Below are positions 50,501 through 61,500 of a DNA stretch of 64,000 nt, one piece after another. The stretch is from contig CAJFCV020000006.1 in assembly GCA_904066235.2 (NCBI GenBank), positions 310,001-374,000 of the forward strand, read 5' to 3'. The DNA comes from Bursaphelenchus xylophilus (taxonomy: Eukaryota; Nematoda; Chromadorea; Rhabditida; Aphelenchoididae). Position 1 is the stretch's first letter. Each line of letters starts with the position of its first letter. Position numbers and translations under genes: made by a program. Below the pieces are notes generated by a model that was not told where the DNA came from, did not search any database, and was given only the letters and a program-made list of their open reading frames with translations.

Positions 50501-52088
50501 TGAATTAGTGATGTCGGAGTGAAGGGACGTGGCATACACCGTTCGAACCATAATCGAATGAAATTTCAGAATGCGGAGTTTCAGCTTTTTTGGAGTCAAA
50601 TTACGCCGGTAGCGAGCGAAAAACTTTGATATTGTACTAGAAAAGTGTTTAGAAAAAAAGTGAATTAGCGATGTCGGAGTGAAGGGACGTGGCATACACC
50701 GTTCGAACCATAATCGAATGAAATTTCAGAATGCGGAGTTTCAGCTACTTTGGAGTCAAATTACGCCGGTAGTGAGCGAAAAACTTTGATATTATACTAG
50801 AAAAGTGTTTAGAAAAAAGTGAATTAGCGATGTCGGAGTGAAGGGACGTGGCATGCACCGTTCGAACCATAATCGAATGAAATTTCAGAATGCGGAGTTT
50901 CAGCTTTTTTGGAGTCAAATTACGCCGGTAGCGAGCGAAAAACTTTGATATTATACTAGAAAAGTGTTTAGAAAAAAAGTGAATTAGCGATGTCGGAGTG
51001 AAGGGACGTGGCATACACCGTTCGAACCATAATCGAATGAGATTTCAGAATGCGGAGTTTCAGCTTTTTTGGAGTCAAATTACGCCGGTAGCGAGCGAAA
51101 AACTTTGATATTATACTAGAAAAGTGTTTAGAAAAAAGTGAATTAGCGATGTCGGAGTGAAGGGACGTGGCATACACCGTTCGAACCATAATCGAATGAA
51201 ATTTCAGAATGCGGAGTTTCAGCTTCTTTGGAGTCAAGTTACGCCGGTAGCGAGCGGAAAACTTTGATATTGTACTAGAAAAGTGTTTAGAAAAAAGTGA
51301 ATTAGCGATGTCGGAGTGAAGGGACGTGGCATACACCGTTCGAACCATAATCGAATGAAATTTCAGAATGCGGAGTTTCAGCTTTTTTGGAGTCAAATTA
51401 CGCCGGTAGCGAGCGAAAAACTTTGATATTGTACTAGAAAAGTGTTTAGAAAAAAGTGAATTAGTGATGTCGGAGTGAAGGGACGTGGCATACACCGTTC
51501 GAACCATAATCGAATGAAATTTCAGAATGCGGAGTTTCAGCTTTTTTGGAGTCAAATTACGCCGGTAGCGAGCGAAAAACTTTGATATTGTACTAGAAAA
51601 GTGTTTAGAAAAAAAGTGAATTAGCGATGTCGGAGTGAAGGGACGTGGCATACACCGTTCGAACCATAATCGAATGAAATTTCAGAATGCGGAGTTTCAG
51701 CTACTTTGGAGTCAAATTACGCCGGTAGTGAGCGAAAAACTTTGATATTATACTAGAAAAGTGTTTAGAAAAAAAGTGAATTAGCGATGTCGGAGTGAAG
51801 GGACGTGGCATGCACCGTTCGAACCATAATCGAATGAAATTTCAGAATGCGGAGTTTCAGCTTTTTTGGAGTCAAATTACGCCGGTAGCGAGCGAAAAAC
51901 TTTGATATTATACTAGAAAAGTGTTTAGAAAAAAAGTGAATTAGCGATGTCGGAGTGAAGGGACGTGGCATACACCGTTCGAACCATAATCGAATGAGAT
52001 TTTCAGAATGCGGAGTTTCAGCTTTTTTGGAGTCAAATTACGCCGGTAGCGAGCGAAAAACTTTGATATTATACTAGAAAAGTGTTTA
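41574..52088 (+). repeat. Satellite array, middle block (most variable)
   Basis: About 66 monomers of the same satellite in the same orientation and phase as the left block. Variants concentrated here are A16>G (GAGCGGAAAAC), C66>T (TTAGTGATG), the linked set GCTACTTTGG with GGTAGTGAGCG and ATTATACTAG, and C154>A. These also appear in the last 2-3 kb left of the retroelement but not in the first 33 kb. One monomer near 52000 has an extra T (GAGATTTTCAG). No genes. Confidence 0.97.
46700..52088 (+). repeat. Tandem duplication of a ~17-monomer (2.71-kb) satellite segment
   Basis: Rare variants recur at a constant 2,708-2,710-bp offset: CACTGTTCG at 47193 and 49901, GTCAAGTTACG at about 48524 and 51234, and GCTACTTTGG at 48031/50741 and 48987/51697. 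The first two occur nowhere else that I see. The match fails left of about 46.7 kb (C66/T66 disagree), so copy one runs about 46.7-49.4 kb and copy two about 49.4 kb to the gap. A-tract lengths differ between the copies. Confidence 0.7.
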
Positions 52089-52588
52089 NNNNNNNNNNNN
52101 NNNNNNNNNNNNNNNNNNNNNNNNNNNNNNNNNNNNNNNNNNNNNNNNNNNNNNNNNNNNNNNNNNNNNNNNNNNNNNNNNNNNNNNNNNNNNNNNNNNN
52201 NNNNNNNNNNNNNNNNNNNNNNNNNNNNNNNNNNNNNNNNNNNNNNNNNNNNNNNNNNNNNNNNNNNNNNNNNNNNNNNNNNNNNNNNNNNNNNNNNNNN
52301 NNNNNNNNNNNNNNNNNNNNNNNNNNNNNNNNNNNNNNNNNNNNNNNNNNNNNNNNNNNNNNNNNNNNNNNNNNNNNNNNNNNNNNNNNNNNNNNNNNNN
52401 NNNNNNNNNNNNNNNNNNNNNNNNNNNNNNNNNNNNNNNNNNNNNNNNNNNNNNNNNNNNNNNNNNNNNNNNNNNNNNNNNNNNNNNNNNNNNNNNNNNN
52501 NNNNNNNNNNNNNNNNNNNNNNNNNNNNNNNNNNNNNNNNNNNNNNNNNNNNNNNNNNNNNNNNNNNNNNNNNNNNNNNNNNNNNNNN
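52089..52588. other. Assembly gap (500 N) inside satellite
   Basis: Exactly 500 Ns. The array stops at monomer site 48 and restarts at site 1, so the true missing length should be about 112 bp plus a multiple of 160, and 500 does not fit. The monomer types on the two sides differ, so the real gap may be much longer. Confidence 0.97.
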
Positions 52589-55500
52589 CGCCGGTAGCGA
52601 GCGAAAAACTTTGATATTGTACTAGAAAAGTGTTTAGAAAAAAAGTGAATTAGCGATGTCGGAGTGAAGGGACGTGGCATACACCGTTCGAACCATAATC
52701 GAATGAAATTTCAGAATGCGGAGTTTCAGCTTCTTTGGAGTCAAATTACGCCGGTAGCGAGCGAAAAACTTTGATATTGTACTAGAAAAGTGTTTAGAAA
52801 AAAAGTGAATTAGCGATGTCGGAGTGAAGGGACGTGGCATACACCGTTCGAACCATAATCGAATGAAATTTCAGAATGCGGAGTTTCAGCTTCTTTGGAG
52901 TCAAATTACGCCGGTAGCGAGCGAAAAACTTTGATATTGTACTAGAAAAGTGTTTAGAAAAAAAGTGAATTAGCGATGTCGGAGTGAAGGGACGTGGCGT
53001 ACACCGTTCGAACCATAATCGAATGAAATTTCAGAATGCGGAGTTTCAGCTCCTTTGGAGTCAAATTACGCCGGTAGCGAGCGAAAAACTTTGATATTGT
53101 ACTAGAAAAGTGTTTAGAAAAAAAGTGAATTAGCGATGTCGGAGTGAAGGGACGTGGCATACACCGTTCGAACCATAATCGAATGAAATTTCAGAATGCG
53201 GAGTTTCAGCTTCTTTGGAGTCAAATTACGCCGGTAGCGAGCGAAAAACTTTGATATTGTACTAGAAAAGTGTTTAGAAAAAAAGTGAATTAGCGATGTC
53301 GGAGTGAAGGGACGTGGCATACACCGTTCGAACCATAATCGAATGAAATTTCAGAATGCGGAGTTTCAGCTTCTTTGGAGTCAAATTACGCCGGTAGCGA
53401 GCGAAAAACTTTGATATTGTACTAGAAAAGTGTTTAGAAAAAAAGTGAATTAGCGATGTCGGAGTGAAGGGACGTGGCATACACCGTTCGAACCATAATC
53501 GAATGAAATTTCAGAATGCGGAGTTTCAGCTCCTTTGGAGTCAAATTACGCCGGTAGCGAGCGAAAAACTTTGATATTGTACTAGAAAAGTGTTTAGAAA
53601 AAAAGTGAATTAGCGATGTCGGAGTGAAGGGACGTGGCATACACCGTTCGAACCATAATCGAATGAAATTTCAGAATGCGGAGTTTCAGCTTCTTTGGAG
53701 TCAAATTACGCCGGTAGCGAGCGAAAAACTTTGATATTGTACTAGAAAAGTGTTTAGAAAAAAAGTGAATTAGCGATGTCGGAGTGAAGGGACGTGGCGT
53801 ACACCGTTCGAACCATAATCGAATGAAATTTCAGAATGCGGAGTTTCAGCTCCTTTGGAGTCAAATTACGCCGGTAGCGAGCGAAAAACTTTGATATTGT
53901 ACTAGAAAAGTGTTTAGAAAAAAAGTGAATTAGCGATGTCGGAGTGAAGGGACGTGGCATACACCGTTCGAACCATAATCGAATGAAATTTCAGAATGCG
54001 GAGTTTCAGCTTCTTTGGAGTCAAATTACGCCGGTAGCGAGCGAAAAACTTTGATATTGTACTAGAAAAGTGTTTAGAAAAAAAGTGAATTAGCGATGTC
54101 GGAGTGAAGGGACGTGGCGTACACCGTTCGAACCATAATCGAATGAAATTTCAGAATGCGGAGTTTCAGCTTCTTTGGAGTCAAATTACGCCGGTAGCGA
54201 GCGAAAAACTTTGATATTGTACTAGAAAAGTGTTTAGAAAAAAAGTGAATTAGCGATGTCGGAGTGAAGGGACGTGGCATACACCGTTCGAACCATAATC
54301 GAATGAAATTTCAGAATGCGGAGTTTCAGCTTCTTTGGAGTCAAATTACGCCGGTAGCGAGCGAAAAACTTTGATATTGTACTAGAAAAGTGTTTAGAAA
54401 AAAAGTGAATTAGCGATGTCGGAGTGAAGGGACGTGGCATACACCGTTCGAACCATAATCGAATGAAATTTCAGAATGCGGAGTTTCAGCTTCTTTGGAG
54501 TCAAATTACGCCGGTAGCGAGCGAAAAACTTTGATATTGTACTAGAAAAGTGTTTAGAAAAAAAGTGAATTAGCGATGTCGGAGTGAAGGGACGTGGCGT
54601 ACACCGTTCGAACCATAATCGAATGAAATTTCAGAATGCGGAGTTTCAGCTCCTTTGGAGTCAAATTACGCCGGTAGCGAGCGAAAAACTTTGATATTGT
54701 ACTAGAAAAGTGTTTAGAAAAAAGTGAATTAGCGATGTCGGAGTGAAGGGACGTGGCATACACCGTTCGAACCATAATCGAATGAAATTTCAGAATGCGG
54801 AGTTTCAGCTTCTTTGGAGTCAAATTACGCCGGTAGCGAGCGAAAAACTTTGATATTGTACTAGAAAAGTGTTTAGAAAAAAAGTGAATTAGCGATGTCG
54901 GAGTGAAGGGACGTGGCATACACCGTTCGAACCATAATCGAATGAAATTTCAGAATGCGGAGTTTCAGCTTCTTTGGAGTCAAATTACGCCGGTAGCGAG
55001 CGAAAAACTTTGATATTGTACTAGAAAAGTGTTTAGAAAAAAAGTGAATTAGCGATGTCGGAGTGAAGGGACGTGGCATACACCGTTCGAACCATAATCG
55101 AATGAAATTTCAGAATGCGGAGTTTCAGCTTCTTTGGAGTCAAATTACGCCGGTAGCGAGCGAAAAACTTTGATATTGTACTAGAAAAGTGTTTAGAAAA
55201 AAGTGAATTAGCGATGTCGGAGTGAAGGGACGTGGCATACACCGTTCGAACCATAATCGAATGAAATTTCAGAATGCGGAGTTTCAGCTTCTTTGGAGTC
55301 AAATTACGCCGGTAGCGAGCGAAAAACTTTGATATTGTACTAGAAAAGTGTTTAGAAAAAAAGTGAATTAGCGATGTCGGAGTGAAGGGACGTGGCATAC
55401 ACCGTTCGAACCATAATCGAATGAAATTTCAGAATGCGGAGTTTCAGCTTCTTTGGAGTCAAATTACGCCGGTAGCGAGCGAAAAACTTTGATATTGTAC

Positions 55501-58500
55501 TAGAAAAGTGTTTAGAAAAAAAGTGAATTAGCGATGTCGGAGTGAAGGGACGTGGCATACACCGTTCGAACCATAATCGAATGAAATTTCAGAATGCGGA
55601 GTTTCAGCTTCTTTGGAGTCAAATTACGCCGGTAGCGAGCGAAAAACTTTGATATTGTACTAGAAAAGTGTTTAGAAAAAAAGTGAATTAGCGATGTCGG
55701 AGTGAAGGGACGTGGCATACACCGTTCGAACCATAATCGAATGAAATTTCAGAATGCGGAGTTTCAGCTTCTTTGGAGTCAAATTACGCCGGTAGCGAGC
55801 GAAAAACTTTGATATTGTACTAGAAAAGTGTTTAGAAAAAAAGTGAATTAGCGATGTCGGAGTGAAGGGACGTGGCATACACCGTTCGAACCATAATCGA
55901 ATGAAATTTCAGAATGCGGAGTTTCAGCTTCTTTGGAGTCAAATTACGCCGGTAGCGAGCGAAAAACTTTGATATTGTACTAGAAAAGTGTTTAGAAAAA
56001 AAGTGAATTAGCGATGTCGGAGTGAAGGGACGTGGCATACACCGTTCGAACCATAATCGAATGAAATTTCAGAATGCGGAGTTTCAGCTTCTTTGGAGTC
56101 AAATTACGCCGGTAGCGAGCGAAAAACTTTGATATTGTACTAGAAAAGTGTTTAGAAAAAAGTGAATTAGCGATGTCGGAGTGAAGGGACGTGGCATACA
56201 CCGTTCGAACCATAATCGAATGAAATTTCAGAATGCGGAGTTTCAGCTCCTTTGGAGTCAAATTACGCCGGTAGCGAGCGAAAAACTTTGATATTGTACT
56301 AGAAAAGTGTTTAGAAAAAAAGTGAATTAGCGATGTCGGAGTGAAGGGACGTGGCATACACCGTTCGAACCATAATCGAATGAAATTTCAGAATGCGGAG
56401 TTTCAGCTTCTTTGGAGTCAAATTACGCCGGTAGCGAGCGAAAAACTTTGATATTGTACTAGAAAAGTGTTTAGAAAAAAAGTGAATTAGCGATGTCGGA
56501 GTGAAGGGACGTGGCATACACCGTTCGAACCATAATCGAATGAAATTTCAGAATGCGGAGTTTCAGCTTCTTTGGAGTCAAATTACGCCGGTAGCGAGCG
56601 AAAAACTTTGATATTGTACTAGAAAAGTGTTTAGAAAAAAAGTGAATTAGCGATGTCGGAGTGAAGGGACGTGGCATACACCGTTCGAACCATAATCGAA
56701 TGAAATTTCAGAATGCGGAGTTTCAGCTTCTTTGGAGTCAAATTACGCCGGTAGCGAGCGAAAAACTTTGATATTGTACTAGAAAAGTGTTTAGAAAAAA
56801 AGTGAATTAGCGATGTCGGAGTGAAGGGACGTGGCATACACCGTTCGAACCATAATCGAATGAAATTTCAGAATGCGGAGTTTCAGCTTCTTTGGAGTCA
56901 AATTACGCCGGTAGCGAGCGAAAAACTTTGATATTGTACTAGAAAAGTGTTTAGAAAAAAGTGAATTAGCGATGTCGGAGTGAAGGGACGTGGCATACAC
57001 CGTTCGAACCATAATCGAATGAAATTTCAGAATGCGGAGTTTCAGCTTCTTTGGAGTCAAATTACGCCGGTAGCGAGCGAAAAACTTTGATATTGTACTA
57101 GAAAAGTGTTTAGAAAAAAGTGAATTAGCGATGTCGGAGTGAAGGGACGTGGCATACACCGTTCGAACCATAATCGAATGAAATTTCAGAATGCGGAGTT
57201 TCAGCTTCTTTGGAGTCAAATTACGCCGGTAGCGAGCGAAAAACTTTGATATTGTACTAGAAAAGTGTTTAGAAAAAAAGTGAATTAGCGATGTCGGAGT
57301 GAAGGGACGTGGCATACACCGTTCGAACCATAATCGAATGAAATTTCAGAATGCGGAGTTTCAGCTTCTTTGGAGTCAAATTACGCCGGTAGCGAGCGAA
57401 AAACTTTGATATTGTACTAGAAAAGTGTTTAGAAAAAAAGTGAATTAGCGATGTCGGAGTGAAGGGACGTGGCATACACCGTTCGAACCATAATCGAATG
57501 AAATTTCAGAATGCGGAGTTTCAGCTTCTTTGGAGTCAAATTACGCCGGTAGCGAGCGAAAAACTTTGATATTGTACTAGAAAAGTGTTTAGAAAAAAAG
57601 TGAATTAGCGATGTCGGAGTGAAGGGACGTGGCATACACCGTTCGAACCATAATCGAATGAAATTTCAGAATGCGGAGTTTCAGCTTCTTTGGAGTCAAA
57701 TTACGCCGGTAGCGAGCGAAAAACTTTGATATTGTACTAGAAAAGTGTTTAGAAAAAAAGTGAATTAGCGATGTCGGAGTGAAGGGACGTGGCATACACC
57801 GTTCGAACCATAATCGAATGAAATTTCAGAATGCGGAGTTTCAGCTTCTTTGGAGTCAAATTACGCCGGTAGCGAGCGAAAAACTTTGATATTGTACTAG
57901 AAAAGTGTTTAGAAAAAAAGTGAATTAGCGATGTCGGAGTGAAGGGACGTGGCATACACCGTTCGAACCATAATCGAATGAAATTTCAGAATGCGGAGTT
58001 TCAGCTTCTTTGGAGTCAAATTACGCCGGTAGCGAGCGAAAAACTTTGATATTGTACTAGAAAAGTGTTTAGAAAAAAGTGAATTAGCGATGTCGGAGTG
58101 AAGGGACGTGGCATACACCGTTCGAACCATAATCGAATGAAATTTCAGAATGCGGAGTTTCAGCTTCTTTGGAGTCAAATTACGCCGGTAGCGAGCGAAA
58201 AACTTTGATATTGTACTAGAAAAGTGTTTAGAAAAAAGTGAATTAGCGATGTCGGAGTGAAGGGACGTGGCATACACCGTTCGAACCATAATCGAATGAA
58301 ATTTCAGAATGCGGAGTTTCAGCTTCTTTGGAGTCAAATTACGCCGGTAGCGAGCGAAAAACTTTGATATTGTACTAGAAAAGTGTTTAGAAAAAAGTGA
58401 ATTAGCGATGTCGGAGTGAAGGGACGTGGCATACACCGTTCGAACCATAATCGAATGAAATTTCAGAATGCGGAGTTTCAGCTTCTTTGGAGTCAAATTA

Positions 58501-61500
58501 CGCCGGTAGCGAGCGAAAAACTTTGATATTGTACTAGAAAAGTGTTTAGAAAAAAAGTGAATTAGCGATGTCGGAGTGAAGGGACGTGGCATACACCGTT
58601 CGAACCATAATCGAATGAAATTTCAGAATGCGGAGTTTCAGCTTCTTTGGAGTCAAATTACGCCGGTAGCGAGCGAAAAACTTTGATATTGTACTAGAAA
58701 AGTGTTTAGAAAAAAGTGAATTAGCGATGTCGGAGTGAAGGGACGTGGCATACACCGTTCGAACCATAATCGAATGAAATTTCAGAATGCGGAGTTTCAG
58801 CTTCTTTGGAGTCAAATTACGCCGGTAGCGAGCGAAAAACTTTGATATTGTACTAGAAAAGTGTTTAGAAAAAAAGTGAATTAGCGATGTCGGAGTGAAG
58901 GGACGTGGCATACACCGTTCGAACCATAATCGAATGAAATTTCAGAATGCGGAGTTTCAGCTTCTTTGGAGTCAAATTACGCCGGTAGCGAGCGAAAAAC
59001 TTTGATATTGTACTAGAAAAGTGTTTAGAAAAAAAGTGAATTAGCGATGTCGGAGTGAAGGGACGTGGCATACACCGTTCGAACCATAATCGAATGAAAT
59101 TTCAGAATGCGGAGTTTCAGCTTCTTTGGAGTCAAATTACGCCGGTAGCGAGCGAAAAACTTTGATATTGTACTAGAAAAGTGTTTAGAAAAAAGTGAAT
59201 TAGCGATGTCGGAGTGAAGGGACGTGGCATACACCGTTCGAACCATAATCGAATGAAATTTCAGAATGCGGAGTTTCAGCTTCTTTGGAGTCAAATTACG
59301 CCGGTAGCGAGCGAAAAACTTTGATATTGTACTAGAAAAGTGTTTAGAAAAAAAGTGAATTAGCGATGTCGGAGTGAAGGGACGTGGCATACACCGTTCG
59401 AACCATAATCGAATGAAATTTCAGAATGCGGAGTTTCAGCTTCTTTGGAGTCAAATTACGCCGGTAGCGAGCGAAAAACTTTGATATTGTACTAGAAAAG
59501 TGTTTAGAAAAAAGTGAATTAGCGATGTCGGAGTGAAGGGACGTGGCATACACCGTTCGAACCATAATCGAATGAAATTTCAGAATGCGGAGTTTCAGCT
59601 TCTTTGGAGTCAAATTACGCCGGTAGCGAGCGAAAAACTTTGATATTATACTAGAAAAGTGTTTAGAAAAAAAGTGAATTAGCGATGTCGGAGTGAAGGG
59701 ACGTGGCATACACCGTTCGAACCATAATCGAATGAAATTTCAGAATGCGGAGTTTCAGCTTTTTTGGAGTCAAATTACGCCGGTAGCGAGCGAAAAACTT
59801 TGATATTGTACTAGAAAAGTGTTTAGAAAAAAGTGAATTAGCGATGTCGGAGTGAAGGGACGTGGCATACACCGTTCGAACCATAATCGAATGAAATTTC
59901 AGAATGCGGAGTTTCAGCTTCTTTGGAGTCAAATTACGCCGGTAGCGAGCGAAAAACTTTGATATTGTACTAGAAAAGTGTTTAGAAAAAAGTGAATTAG
60001 CGATGTCGGAGTGAAGGGACGTGGCATACACCGTTCGAACCATAATCGAATGAAATTTCAGAATGCGGAGTTTCAGCTTCTTTGGAGTCAAATTACGCCG
60101 GTAGTGAGCGAAAAACTTTGATATTGTACTAGAAAAGTGTTTAGAAAAAAAGTGAATTAGCGATGTCGGAGTGAAGGGACGTGGCATACACCGTTCGAAC
60201 CATAATCGAATGAAATTTCAGAATGCGGAGTTTCAGCTTCTTTGGAGTCAAATTACGCCGGTAGCGAGCGAAAAACTTTGATATTGTACTAGAAAAGTGT
60301 TTAGAAAAAAAGTGAATTAGCGATGTCGGAGTGAAGGGACGTGGCATACACCGTTCGAACCATAATCGAATGAAATTTCAGAATGCGGAGTTTCAGCTTC
60401 TTTGGAGTCAAATTACGCCGGTAGCGAGCGAAAAACTTTGATATTGTACTAGAAAAGTGTTTAGAAAAAAGTGAATTAGCGATGTCGGAGTGAAGGGACG
60501 TGGCATACACCGTTCGAACCATAATCGAATGAAATTTCAGAATGCGGAGTTTCAGCTTCTTTGGAGTCAAATTACGCCGGTAGCGAGCGAAAAACTTTGA
60601 TATTGTACTAGAAAAGTGTTTAGAAAAAAAGTGAATTAGCGATGTCGGAGTGAAGGGACGTGGCATACACCGTTCGAACCATAATCGAATGAAATTTCAG
60701 AATGCGGAGTTTCAGCTTCTTTGGAGTCAAATTACGCCGGTAGCGAGCGAAAAACTTTGATATTGTACTAGAAAAGTGTTTAGAAAAAAAGTGAATTAGC
60801 GATGTCGGAGTGAAGGGACGTGGCATACACCGTTCGAACCATAATCGAATGAAATTTCAGAATGCGGAGTTTCAGCTTCTTTGGAGTCAAATTACGCCGG
60901 TAGCGAGCGAAAAACTTTGATATTGTACTAGAAAAGTGTTTAGAAAAAAGTGAATTAGCGATGTCGGAGTGAAGGGACGTGGCATACACCGTTCGAACCA
61001 TAATCGAATGAAATTTCAGAATGCGGAGTTTCAGCTTCTTTGGAGTCAAATTACGCCGGTAGCGAGCGAAAAACTTTGATATTGTACTAGAAAAGTGTTT
61101 AGAAAAAAAGTGAATTAGCGATGTCGGAGTGAAGGGACGTGGCATACACCGTTCGAACCATAATCGAATGAAATTTCAGAATGCGGAGTTTCAGCTTCTT
61201 TGGAGTCAAATTACGCCGGTAGCGAGCGAAAAACTTTGATATTGTACTAGAAAAGTGTTTAGAAAAAAAGTGAATTAGCGATGTCGGAGTGAAGGGACGT
61301 GGCATACACCGTTCGAACCATAATCGAATGAAATTTCAGAATGCGGAGTTTCAGCTTCTTTGGAGTCAAATTACGCCGGTAGCGAGCGAAAAACTTTGAT
61401 ATTGTACTAGAAAAGTGTTTAGAAAAAAAGTGAATTAGCGATGTCGGAGTGAAGGGACGTGGCATACACCGTTCGAACCATAATCGAATGAAATTTCAGA

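Noticed and set aside
52069..52680. Open frames over the 500-N gap
   Set aside because: They consist mostly of undetermined residues.
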